The translations under genes were made by a program, and so were the position numbers. A model generated the notes under the pieces. The model worked only from the letters and a program-made list of their open reading frames with translations. It ran no database searches and was not told the DNA's origin. Below are positions 1 to 6,699 of a DNA stretch of 23,073 bases, piece after piece. The DNA comes from an uncultured Bacteroidales bacterium (lineage in GTDB: Bacteria; Bacteroidota; Bacteroidia; Bacteroidales; Paludibacteraceae). Position 1 is the stretch's first letter; every line of letters begins with the position of its first letter. Location of the stretch: assembly GCA_937892015.1 (NCBI GenBank), contig CALAUY010000112.1, positions 1 to 23,073 on the forward strand, written 5' to 3'.

Positions 1-761
1 GATGAGTGTACTCGGCAAAGGATGGGTTCGTCCTTTGCCCAATGTCCTTTGACGAGTGCTATATGTTCCAAGCCGTTGGAAATCTGTTTGAAGGGTGTGA
101 GCATAAAATCGCCATATTGTGTGGGCAGGTGTACTGTCTCGCCGCGTTCGATAAGCGATTCGGTACGCAACCGATAGGCAATGAGATCTTTTATGGATAT
201 GAGTTTCAAGTCGTATTGTTCTGCCACTTTCTCGAGTTGTGGCAGACGCGCCATAGTGCCGTCCTCGTTCATTATCTCGATGAGTGCGGCAGCGGGGTAT
301 AGTCCCGAGAGTCGGCACAAGTCGATTGCGGCCTCGGTATGTCCGGCACGTTCGAGTACGCCTCGCTCTTTGGCGTAGAGGGGGTTGATGTGCCCGGGAC
401 GGCCGAAATCGTGGGGTTTGCGGGCAGGGTCGGCCAGTGCGCGGATAGTGGCGGCACGGTCGTGTGCCGACACGCCGGTGGTGCAACCCTCTAAGAGGTC
501 AACCGTCACGGTGAAGGGAGTACCGAGCATTGAGGTGTTCTGTTGCACTTGATGTACCAGCTCTAATTCGGCGCAACGCTCTTCGGTGACGGGTGCACAG
601 AGTACCCCCCGCCCGTATTTGAGCATGAAGTTCACCTTCTCGGGCGTGATAGTTTCAGCCGCCGTAATGAAGTCGCCCTCGTTCTCCCTATCTTCGTCAT
701 CCACGACTATCACGAACTTGCCGCTTCGAAAGTCGCTTAATGCTTCTTGTATAGTGTTCAT
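1..761 (-). CDS. ribBA: Bifunctional DHBP synthase / GTP cyclohydrolase II RibBA, 3' part cut by window edge
   Basis: The reading frame is open from an ATG at 761 to the left edge, giving about 253 residues with no stop in the window. Residues 25-30 read RENEGD, the acidic Mg-binding motif of 3,4-dihydroxy-2-butanone-4-phosphate synthase, followed by GCTTGVSAHDRA, RPGHINPL and GHTEAAIDL, all typical of RibB. From about residue 205 the GTP cyclohydrolase II domain begins (LPTQYGDF, then EHIALVKG and RVHSS just at the edge). The two domains make the ribulose-5-phosphate-derived and GTP-derived precursors of riboflavin in the cytoplasm. The family is usually about 400 residues, so roughly 150 are missing. 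No in-frame start lies further upstream within the preceding 18 codons or so, and none lies between 761 and RENEGD, so the start is firm. It overlaps the end of the lptF-like gene by 65 bases. Confidence 0.97.
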   Translation of the reverse strand, partial: MNTIQEALSDFRSGKFVIVVDDEDRENEGDFITAAETITPEKVNFMLKYGRGVLCAPVTEERCAELELVHQVQQNTSMLGTPFTVTVDLLEGCTTGVSAHDRAATIRALADPARKPHDFGRPGHINPLYAKERGVLERAGHTEAAIDLCRLSGLYPAAALIEIMNEDGTMARLPQLEKVAEQYDLKLISIKDLIAYRLRTESLIERGETVHLPTQYGDFMLTPFKQISNGLEHIALVKGHWAKDEPILCRVHS

Positions 762-2220
762 ATAGATGTTGTGTTTGAGTCTTAATCCGTGTGTACCATT
801 TGAGCCAAGCCTCGGGTCGGAACAATGCCGAATCGTGTGCTGCTTTGTACGTGAGAAAAACGCCGATGGGCAGCAAAACAAAGCTGGAGAGCCACATGCC
901 TAACCAGCAAGGCCAGATAGCTTCACGTGCCATCTTGTAGCCCGTGTTGTCGATGATGTAATAGATGATGAACATCACGACTGAGATGACCACCGGCGTG
1001 CCGAGTCCTCCCTTCCGGATAATAGCCCCGAGCGGCGCGCCAATGAAGAAGAAGATGAGACAGGCAAACGCAAGGGTGAACTTACGATGCAGTTCGACCT
1101 CATGTTTGCGCACGTATCGCTTGTATTCATCGAGCATCAGCGCGTTGTACTCCACTTGGTCGCGTTGGGCGCGCGCTTTGTCGTAAGCGAACTGCAAGGC
1201 CCGCGATTGGTCTTTGACGCTCATTCGCTCGAAGAGCGAATCGGCATTGAAATACACTTGTTGCTCGGCGTTCACTACCTCCAGCACTCGTCCCGGGGCA
1301 CGGTCGCGCCCGAAATATTTCTGTTCCACCATCTGCCGACTCTGTTCGGCACTGCGTTCGTGCGCCAGAACCTGCACAGAATCAATAGAGTGTAGCAGTT
1401 CGCTCACATTTTTCGACACGTGCTGGTCGTGCAGGATGGACTCGTCGTAACGGTTGAAATCGGACGAGAAATCGATGAGCATGGTCTTCTGTTGATACGT
1501 CTCGCGGCGATAAGGTATCTTGTCTTTCGACTTAGTGGCTCGTTGCTGTTTGGGGTCGAGGTTCTCGAACGACTCGCCCGAATAAATGACGAAAAGCAGA
1601 TATTTCTTATCTTCTGTGAAGAAGATGCGTCCCGAGTCGGCCACCATCACTTTGGCGTTCTGGAAGCCGTCCGAATAGTCGTATATCATCAAGTCCTTGA
1701 GCAGGCCTGTTTGGTGGTTTTTGGAGCGCACATATACGTTGTAGCCGGGTATGCCATCGTAGAACTCGCCCTCGGGAATCTCCATCTCCGGCGATTTCTG
1801 TCGGAGTGAGAAGATTAGCGTCCAGAGTTTAGTCTGCGACTGTGGCAGTACGTAGTTAGAGAAAAAGAACGCACTGACAGAGATGATGGCAATCGTGATG
1901 GCGAGTGGTTGCATGATTCGGAAGAGGGGCACTCCGGCTGATTTCATGGCTGTCAGTTCGAAATGTTCGCCCAAGTTGCCGAACGTCATCAGTGATGCCA
2001 AGAGGATCGCGAGGGGCAGGGCCAGCGGTACCATGGTGGCCACGGCGTACACGAAGAACTCTGCTAAAACGCTGATTTCCACTCCCTTGCCAACCAAGTC
2101 TTTCACGTGCATCCACACGAACTGCATGAGTAAGATGAAGATACAGATAAGAAACGTCATCAAGAACAGCCCAAGAAAGTTCTTGAGCAGATAGATATCC
2201 ATTTTCTTGACGAGTTTCAT
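697..2220 (-). CDS. lptF: LptF/LptG (YjgP/YjgQ) family LPS-export permease
   Basis: 507 residues with the usual LptF/LptG plan: three hydrophobic segments at the N terminus (about 10-36, 52-80, 103-124), a large hydrophilic middle that would form the periplasmic jellyroll, and three more membrane segments near the C terminus (around FACLIFFFIGAPLGAI, VVISVVMFIIYYII and WLSSFVLLPIGVFLTY). The family works with the LptB ATPase to extract lipopolysaccharide from the inner membrane. Only one member of the pair is in the window, so F versus G is not settled. The middle holds a charged, probably helical stretch (about 270-380) that makes the protein longer than the proteobacterial forms, which I believe is common in Bacteroidota. 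It lies 18 bases after the cytidine deaminase gene and its last 21 codons, including the stop, overlap ribBA. Confidence 0.93.
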   Translation of the reverse strand: MKLVKKMDIYLLKNFLGLFLMTFLICIFILLMQFVWMHVKDLVGKGVEISVLAEFFVYAVATMVPLALPLAILLASLMTFGNLGEHFELTAMKSAGVPLFRIMQPLAITIAIISVSAFFFSNYVLPQSQTKLWTLIFSLRQKSPEMEIPEGEFYDGIPGYNVYVRSKNHQTGLLKDLMIYDYSDGFQNAKVMVADSGRIFFTEDKKYLLFVIYSGESFENLDPKQQRATKSKDKIPYRRETYQQKTMLIDFSSDFNRYDESILHDQHVSKNVSELLHSIDSVQVLAHERSAEQSRQMVEQKYFGRDRAPGRVLEVVNAEQQVYFNADSLFERMSVKDQSRALQFAYDKARAQRDQVEYNALMLDEYKRYVRKHEVELHRKFTLAFACLIFFFIGAPLGAIIRKGGLGTPVVISVVMFIIYYIIDNTGYKMAREAIWPCWLGMWLSSFVLLPIGVFLTYKAAHDSALFRPEAWLKWYTRIKTQTQHLYEHYTRSIKRLSKRQVRDSRG

Positions 2221-2238
2221 TGTCTTATCTTTTCTCGG

Positions 2239-2733
2239 TTATTCGTCCTTGTTGGCCGCTAAACTTTCTGCCACGAAGCAGAACGGCATGAGTTCTTTCG
2301 ATGACTCGATGACGTAGCAGCCGTCTGTTCCGTAGAGGATGACGGCCAGTGGTGCTTTCTGTGCGTCCTCGTATTCTACCATCACTTGTCGGCATCCACC
2401 GCACGGCGAGACGGGCTCTTGGGTGAAACGTCCGTTGCTGAAGGCGGCAATAGCGATTGCACGCATCGCTTTGCCCGGATAGTTGGCACCGGCGGCAAAG
2501 AGAGCCGTCCGTTCGGCACACAATCCGCTCGGATAGGCCGCGTTCTCTTGGTTGCAACCGCGAACAATCGTACCGTCTTCTAACCGCAGCGCAGCGCCCA
2601 CAGCGAACCGAGAGTACGGGTTGTACGATGCACCGGTCATCTGCTTGGCAACATCCACCAGTTCGCGATAATCCGGCGGCAGTTCGTCGTAACTGTACGC
2701 ATGCACTTTGGCCTGTAATTCAAATGTTTTCAT
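2239..2733 (-). CDS. cdd: Cytidine deaminase
   Basis: 164 residues. The zinc and catalytic signature is clear: C72-A-E74, with Glu74 as the proton shuttle, and C111-G-G-C114, giving three cysteine zinc ligands as in the small homotetrameric cytidine deaminases. NPYSRFAVGAAL (38-49) and GCNQENAAYPSG (59-70) are the substrate-side motifs of the family. It deaminates cytidine and deoxycytidine to the uridine forms in pyrimidine salvage. The length is slightly above the usual 130-140, with an extra N-terminal segment of about 15-20 residues. The ATG at 2733 is the only good start. It follows the SIMPL gene through a 54-base gap made almost wholly of heptamer repeats. Confidence 0.97.
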   Translation of the reverse strand: MKTFELQAKVHAYSYDELPPDYRELVDVAKQMTGASYNPYSRFAVGAALRLEDGTIVRGCNQENAAYPSGLCAERTALFAAGANYPGKAMRAIAIAAFSNGRFTQEPVSPCGGCRQVMVEYEDAQKAPLAVILYGTDGCYVIESSKELMPFCFVAESLAANKDE

Positions 2734-2740
2734 GATACCT

Positions 2741-2789
2741 TGAAACCTGAAACCTGAAACTTGAAACCTGAAACCTGAAACCTGAAACT
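2741..2789. repeat. Seven-copy 7-bp tandem repeat (TGAAACC/T)
   Basis: Seven consecutive 7-base units fill 49 bases: TGAAACC, TGAAACC, TGAAACT, TGAAACC, TGAAACC, TGAAACC, TGAAACT. On the coding strand of the operon the unit reads GGTTTCA or AGTTTCA. The array takes up the gap between the SIMPL stop codon (2788-2790) and the cdd start (2733). It sits within the presumed polycistronic message just before the cdd start, so a change in copy number would alter leader length without touching a protein. Confidence 0.97.
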
Positions 2790-3471
2790 ACTTCAGGAAA
2801 TAATCCACAGTTGTCACTACGCGTACGTGCTTAATCCACGGCTGATAAGCATCGCTCTCAACCGAGAAAACGCCTTGATTGGCATGTCGAATACTTCCCA
2901 ACGAACAACCGGCATCATCGGCAAATTTCTGCGCTACTGCACGGGCGTTTTTCGTGGCCTCTTCTATCATCTCAGGCTTCAGTTCGTTGAGCCCATTGAA
3001 CTGATAATCAATCGACCACTCGTTGCTGCTCAGGAGGATGCCGCGTTGCAGTAGTTCACTCTCTAAACCGGTGCTTTTCGACACCAGTTCGACGTTCTTC
3101 GTTGCCACCACCATCGTTGCCGACAGTTTGTATTGGTACGTCGGACGATGCGAGTAGTAACCATCGTACTGGTCTTCTACATCGATGCTTCCGGAGCGGA
3201 TATCATCGGCATCGAATCCATTACTCATCAAGAAAGCACCGACCTCTTTCTTCGTCTCGTTCATCCGCGTGTAGAGGGCGGGCAGGTCGTTGCCCTGGAT
3301 GGAGAAGCGCAGCGGCCACACAACGAAATCGGCTTGCACGTCGCGAGTTGACAAACCTTTCACCGCCACTGCACGGTCTTTGTTCGCAATGCGTTGAGCC
3401 CCGAGATAAACAAACCACCCAGAGAGGGCGATTCCCACGGCCACGATTGCTGCTGAAATAACGTTTTTCAT
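2788..3471 (-). CDS. SIMPL (DUF541) domain protein, membrane-anchored or periplasmic
   Basis: 227 residues. An N-terminal hydrophobic stretch (about 4-24, VISAAIVAVGIALSGWFVYL) acts as a signal anchor or uncleaved signal. The rest fits the SIMPL/DUF541 fold: VAVKGLSTRDVQADFVVWPL, then FDADDIRSGSIDVEDQY, the YKLSATMVV strand, and a C-terminal EATKNARAVAQKFADDAG helix that is highly characteristic. The family is found in the periplasm or outer membrane of many bacteria; its biochemical role is not well defined and links to oxidative stress and to a mammalian signalling partner come only from distant members. It is the first gene of the left minus-strand operon, about 35 bases downstream of a well-formed promoter. 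Confidence 0.9.
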   Translation of the reverse strand: MKNVISAAIVAVGIALSGWFVYLGAQRIANKDRAVAVKGLSTRDVQADFVVWPLRFSIQGNDLPALYTRMNETKKEVGAFLMSNGFDADDIRSGSIDVEDQYDGYYSHRPTYQYKLSATMVVATKNVELVSKSTGLESELLQRGILLSSNEWSIDYQFNGLNELKPEMIEEATKNARAVAQKFADDAGCSLGSIRHANQGVFSVESDAYQPWIKHVRVVTTVDYFLK

Positions 3472-3506
3472 ATGCTCAAAATTTTAGTTGACGCAATAAG
3501 GGACTG

Positions 3507-3537
3507 CAAAGTTAATACTTTTTTTTGACATATGCAA
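3507..3537 (-). promoter_or_regulatory. Bacteroidota-type promoter for the SIMPL-cdd-lptF-ribBA operon
   Basis: On the minus strand CTTGCATA is followed, 20 bases after its TTG, by TAACTTTG, matching the TAnnTTTG -7 element and a degenerate TTTG -33 element of the Bacteroidota primary sigma factor. The spacer is A-rich. The SIMPL start codon lies about 35 bases downstream. The same design occurs at 5866-5897 and 5934-5965. Confidence 0.75.
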
Positions 3538-3660
3538 GTTTTTGGGCAAAAAAAAGTGCCAAAAGTACATTTTTGGGTGCATTTTTGGTTTTTTTTAGGG
3601 GCGTTGTCGGATTCGTACGGAATGGTTTGAACGCCATGAGGAGGTTTTTGGGAGTGTTAA

Positions 3661-3989
3661 GTCCGTTTTTCGGGGTGGTATGGAGGGGGTATGGAGAGGG
3701 TATAGAGGCCGTTCGAAAAATGTATTACATTTTTTTGCTCAAAAAGTGTGGTTATTTGGTTGAAAATGAGGTGGTTGTGGATGGTTTTAACTTTTGTTGT
3801 TTTTGGTGAAAAACGTGGTGTGCGTTGTAAGTGGCTGGAAATGAGGGAGTTGGGTCGGATTTCTTTGGTTTTTAGGGCGAGTCGTTTCGGCAAAAGTTTG
3901 TACAACTTTTTGCTACCTGCTTCGAACGGGCTGTATACCCCCTCCGAACGGTCTCCATTACTTTCTCTATATCCCCTCGAAAAACGGAC
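3661..3989. repeat. 329-bp element bounded by imperfect inverted repeats
   Basis: The outer ends are a perfect 12-bp inverted pair: GTCCGTTTTTCG at 3661-3672 and CGAAAAACGGAC at 3978-3989. The inner ends are a perfect 9-bp pair: CCGTTCGAA at 3709-3717 and TTCGAACGG at 3921-3929. Between outer and inner ends both arms are degenerate purine-rich repeats built on GGGGTATGGAG or GGGGATATAGAG on the left-arm strand. The middle (about 3718-3920) has no gene. Possible readings are a miniature inverted-repeat element, a relic of a mobile element, or a structured RNA locus. No target-site duplication is obvious to me. Confidence 0.6.
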
Positions 3990-4032
3990 AGAACCCCCTC
4001 AAATAATTTAGGGAAGGGTGGCATAGAAGAAC

Positions 4033-4062
4033 AAAACAGGCCTCATTCGTGAGACCTGTTTT
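4033..4062 (-). terminator. Terminator of the OB-repeat lipoprotein gene
   Basis: AAAACAGG (4033-4040) pairs with CCTGTTTT (4055-4062); after one mismatch CTC pairs with GAG around a 6-base loop. On the minus strand the hairpin is followed by the T-rich TTTTGTTCTTCT. It lies about 40 bases after the stop of the gene ending at 4102. Confidence 0.75.
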
Positions 4063-4101
4063 GAATGGTTCGTTGCTTGTATGTAACGAGTGGATAGTGA
4101 G

Positions 4102-5799
4102 TTAGTTATATACGACAACGAGTTTGTTGACGCGTACTTGTGCGGTATTGCCGAACTGAACGGAGTTAGTTTCGCCGGTCCAGAACCCATTGTTGCCTAC
4201 GACAGTCAGTGTCCCACTGTCGCTGGTCAGCAGGTCAGCCCCGTATCCTGATTGCGCATAGACGGCAACATAGAGGATCTTCTTCCCTGTAGGAACGGAC
4301 AAGGTGAACGTGGTACTTTTGTACATGCGGTACTCGTTTGCGTAGATCTTAGCCCCTGCGTTGTTGCCTGTTGGGTCAATGCTGAGCGTCACCTCTCCGA
4401 GTTCGTACGTGGCAACAGTACTCTTGAGCTCGGCAGTCTCGGTCAGGTTGAGCGCGTTGGCACTAAAATCGATGACTTGCTGCGTTCCTTCAGGCATTTG
4501 TGGTTCGGTGCCGGTGGATGTTCCGGTAGTGTCGGGCACGAACGTGTTGGTGGAACTATAGACGTACGCTGCGCCCTTGCCGACCGTTTCAATCTGGTCG
4601 CCATAACGGTAGATCTTGGACTTAACGACAACTACATTGCCTGCCACAATCTGCTGTACATCAACGAAGAGGGTGCTGTCGAGACCATACACTTGGTACG
4701 CCTCGAACGTCTCGCTGTCGTTGAGGTCATCAACCATATAGAAAGTCATGTTGCCGTACTGCTTGATAGTGCTCGCGTAGGTGTCGTTTTGCTTAACGAT
4801 GCCCTTGATGAAATAGGTCGCGTCGGTGCTGGCACGGTCGTCCAGTTGCTTACCGATGGCGATTGCTTGTGCGCACGTGATGGTACCTTCAGGCACGTTG
4901 AGGTTGCTGTCGTCGTCAGGCACGATGGGTGGTGCTTGGTAACGCACGATTGACTCGATATAGCCCTTGTAGAACTCAGCTTTACCATTATATACCGTGA
5001 TGGGCCCTACAACAACGACCGTGTCGCCCTTAACGGGGATATCATCGGCGTTTGTGAAGGCCTCACCATTCAGCCAATTGGTGTAGTAACAGATAATCTC
5101 ATCAGATACAGCACCTGTCGGGTCTGCGATATTGAAATTGCAGTTGCCGTACCCTACCAGCTTGTCTTTCGCAGTGGAAACGCCACTGACGACACCGGTC
5201 ACGCGGTATTTGTCGATAGTCGTTTCGTTGGCTGCAAGTCCGGCCTTGACGGTCATGATGTCGGCAAACGTGGCATCGATGATTTGTGCCTCGTACGTGT
5301 TGGGTGAGAGGGCTGCAAGATAACCATTGTACAACTCGGGCGTGCTGGCACCGGTGTTCTTGTTGACGTAGTTTTTAGCTTTTGCCACCACAACAACCGT
5401 GTCGCCGATGTTCAGTGCCTGGTCAGCAGACGTAAACTTCTGGTTGTTAAGATAATTGATGTAATAACACCCAATGGAGCCGGTCTCGTCCTTGAGGGTG
5501 AAATTGCAGTTGCCGTACTCTGCCAGTTTGTCAGCAGCTGTTTGCACGGCAGTAACGACACCTGTCACTTTGTAGTAGTCGGCCGACTCGCCACCTGCAT
5601 CAAGGCCATTAGCGATGTCAATCACTTCGGCCACAGTCATGACAATAGACTCTACCGTGTCAGTGGTAACCACTTCAGTGGTGTCGGTTTTTTTACCCGG
5701 TTCCGGTTCTCCTTGACCTCCTCCCCCATCGGGGTCGCATGCGAACATAGCAAAGCCCGCAACGAGTGCAAAAATAGGAAATAGTTTGTTGAGTTTCAT
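4102..5799 (-). CDS. Secreted lipoprotein with three OB-fold-like repeats
   Basis: 565 residues. The N terminus is a lipoprotein signal (MKLNKLFPIFALVAGFAMFA then Cys21), followed by a glycine-rich, then acidic/threonine-rich linker (22-52). Three repeats of about 110 residues follow (roughly 53-165, 173-287, 304-415). Each has a Y-x-V/I-x-G-V-V strand, then YGN(C/M)(N/T)F at 95, 217 and 348, and an aspartate-rich turn, ending in a VVVV strand. This pattern resembles the OB-fold repeats seen in many uncharacterised Bacteroidota surface proteins and in YhcR-type nucleases, but I see no nuclease domain. Residues about 440-565 form a separate beta-rich domain ending in VVVYN, with no sorting tail that I recognise. 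It is a single gene with its own promoter and terminator. The ligand is unknown; nucleic acid or carbohydrate binding is only a guess. Confidence 0.85.
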   Translation of the reverse strand: MKLNKLFPIFALVAGFAMFACDPDGGGGQGEPEPGKKTDTTEVVTTDTVESIVMTVAEVIDIANGLDAGGESADYYKVTGVVTAVQTAADKLAEYGNCNFTLKDETGSIGCYYINYLNNQKFTSADQALNIGDTVVVVAKAKNYVNKNTGASTPELYNGYLAALSPNTYEAQIIDATFADIMTVKAGLAANETTIDKYRVTGVVSGVSTAKDKLVGYGNCNFNIADPTGAVSDEIICYYTNWLNGEAFTNADDIPVKGDTVVVVGPITVYNGKAEFYKGYIESIVRYQAPPIVPDDDSNLNVPEGTITCAQAIAIGKQLDDRASTDATYFIKGIVKQNDTYASTIKQYGNMTFYMVDDLNDSETFEAYQVYGLDSTLFVDVQQIVAGNVVVVKSKIYRYGDQIETVGKGAAYVYSSTNTFVPDTTGTSTGTEPQMPEGTQQVIDFSANALNLTETAELKSTVATYELGEVTLSIDPTGNNAGAKIYANEYRMYKSTTFTLSVPTGKKILYVAVYAQSGYGADLLTSDSGTLTVVGNNGFWTGETNSVQFGNTAQVRVNKLVVVYN

Positions 5800-5865
5800 A
5801 TTTGTTTGTATTTTATATTGTGTTTCGAATGGTCATTTCCGTACATTTTGGACCGAAATCCGGTG

Positions 5866-5897
5866 CAAAGTTACAACATTTTATTGATATATGCAAC
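5866..5897 (-). promoter_or_regulatory. Promoter of the OB-repeat lipoprotein gene
   Basis: Minus strand: GTTGCATA, then TAACTTTGCA placed 20 bases after the TTG. This matches the TTTG / TAnnTTTG promoter form of Bacteroidota. The predicted leader to the ATG at 5799 is about 60 bases. It stands back to back with the infC promoter, with about 36 A/T-rich bases between the two -33 elements. Confidence 0.75.
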
Positions 5898-5933
5898 TTT
5901 TTTGCCAAAAAAATGCATTTTTTTCGCTTTTTT

Positions 5934-5965
5934 CTTGCATAAATGAAAAAAAAGTAGTAATTTTG
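5934..5965 (+). promoter_or_regulatory. Promoter of the infC-rpmI-rplT-ppiD operon
   Basis: Plus strand: CTTGCATA, then TAATTTTGCA placed 20 bases after the TTG, with an A-tract spacer. It has the same layout as the other two promoters in the window. Transcription from here would give an infC leader of roughly 85-90 bases. Confidence 0.75.
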
Positions 5966-5974
5966 CACCCGCAT

Positions 5975-6008
5975 TCGTGGAGAGTCGTACGCATGTACAC
6001 GCTCACGA
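5975..6008 (+). promoter_or_regulatory. Possible structured leader of the infC operon
   Basis: TCGTGGAG (5975-5982) can pair with CTCACGA (6002-6008) with one bulged G, and the inner GTAC (5987-5990) with GTAC (5995-5998) around a GCAT loop. Leaders of infC-rpmI-rplT operons are regulatory sites in other bacteria (IF3 start-codon control and L20 binding), but this hairpin does not match a leader family that I know, so any role is inference. Confidence 0.35.
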
Positions 6009-6040
6009 GCGCAAATAAAACAAGAGTATAAATAAAAAAT

Positions 6041-6058
6041 AGGAGGAAACAAACTATC
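6041..6058 (+). promoter_or_regulatory. Shine-Dalgarno AGGAGG placed before a non-AUG infC start
   Basis: AGGAGG at 6041-6046 is followed after 9 bases by ATC (6056-6058), in frame with infC, and by ATT at 6062. It is the only full Shine-Dalgarno I see in an intergenic leader here; the other starts have A-rich leaders instead. The ATG at 6116 has no such site. The match therefore argues for a start at 6056 (or 6062). Confidence 0.65.
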
Positions 6059-6625
6059 GCAATTCCCGCAAATGGAGCGTCCGCTCGAGACCCTCGGCGA
6101 CCCCGTGAAAAAGAAATGCCGCATCGGATTAATGACAAGATCCGCGGCGTAGTAGAAGTGCGTCTTGTGGGCGACAACGTACAACAAGGCATCTACTCGT
6201 ATAGAGACGCAATGCGTATCGCTGACGAACAAAACCTCGACCTCGTCGAGATAAGTGCCACGGCCAATCCCCCTGTATGCCGAATCTTGGACTACCAGAA
6301 GTTCCTTTATCAGCAGAAAAAGAAGCAGAAGGAACAGAAGGCCAATTCTGCCAAAGTGACGGTAAAGGAGATTCGGTTTGGTCCGCAGACAGATGAGCAT
6401 GACTATCAGTTCAAGTTGAAGCATGCTATAGGTTTTTTGAAAGAAGGTTCGAAAGTGAAGGCGTACGTGTTTTTCCGCGGTCGTTCGATACTCTTCAAGG
6501 AGCAGGGCGAAGAGCTGTTGTCGCGTTTCTGCGTTGACCTTGAGGAGTACGGCAAACCCGACAAAGTGCCGACACTGGAGGGTAAGCGGATGATAGTCAT
6601 GCTGAGTCCGAAATCGAAGAAATAA
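6056..6625 (+). CDS. infC: Translation initiation factor IF-3, probable AUC/AUU start
   Basis: IF-3 binds the 30S subunit, prevents early 50S joining and rejects wrong initiator tRNA and start codons. The hallmarks are RINDKIR, LVEISATANPPVCRI, DYQKFLYQQKKKQKEQK (linker helix), VKEIRFGPQTDEHDY, then FFRGRSILFKEQGEELL and the C-terminal MLSPKSKK. The first ATG (6116) leaves only three residues before RIN, whereas E. coli IF-3 has 13. The frame stays open upstream to 6032 with no ATG, GTG, TTG or CTG, and encodes a basic stretch ending RDPRRPREKE just before MPHRIN. With AGGAGG 9 bases ahead, ATC at 6056 (189 residues) is my chosen start; ATT at 6062 and ATG at 6116 (169 residues) are alternatives. 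No thrS lies upstream, unlike many bacteria. Confidence 0.95.
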   Translation: MAIPANGASARDPRRPREKEMPHRINDKIRGVVEVRLVGDNVQQGIYSYRDAMRIADEQNLDLVEISATANPPVCRILDYQKFLYQQKKKQKEQKANSAKVTVKEIRFGPQTDEHDYQFKLKHAIGFLKEGSKVKAYVFFRGRSILFKEQGEELLSRFCVDLEEYGKPDKVPTLEGKRMIVMLSPKSKK

Positions 6626-6699
6626 CAATCCATCACAGTCTTCTGGCCAAAGGCTGCCACAGGAGACGTGAAGTATTAACAATAAAAAACAAAAAGAAA

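Larger units (their letters stand above)
3538..4101. other. Gene-free stretch, strongly strand-biased
   Basis: No convincing gene. The plus strand from about 3525 to 3900 is rich in G and T with runs of T; short open frames here show no recognisable protein and low-complexity translations. The stretch holds the A/T-rich upstream part of the SIMPL promoter, the inverted-repeat element at 3661-3989, a small palindrome (AAAAGTT and AACTTTT around TGTAC, 3892-3910), and the terminator of the lipoprotein gene. Confidence 0.7.

Noticed and set aside
2741..2789. Possible CRISPR-like array
   Set aside because: Units are 7 bases with no spacers and no cas genes nearby; it is a simple tandem repeat.
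3892..3910. Palindrome AAAAGTT-TGTAC-AACTTTT as an operator or terminator
   Set aside because: The stem is A/T-only, more than 350 bases from either flanking start, and there is no gene for it to act on; kept only as a note within the gene-free stretch.
3525..4011. Short open frames on both strands between the SIMPL and lipoprotein genes
   Set aside because: Translations are low-complexity and follow the G/T bias and inverted repeats of the element; no conserved motif.
6072..6152. Small 26-codon open frame starting with ATG ahead of infC
   Set aside because: It has no ribosome-binding site of its own at good distance, overlaps infC out of frame, and its stop falls inside conserved IF-3 codons; the infC frame explains the region better. 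A leader-peptide role cannot be fully excluded.
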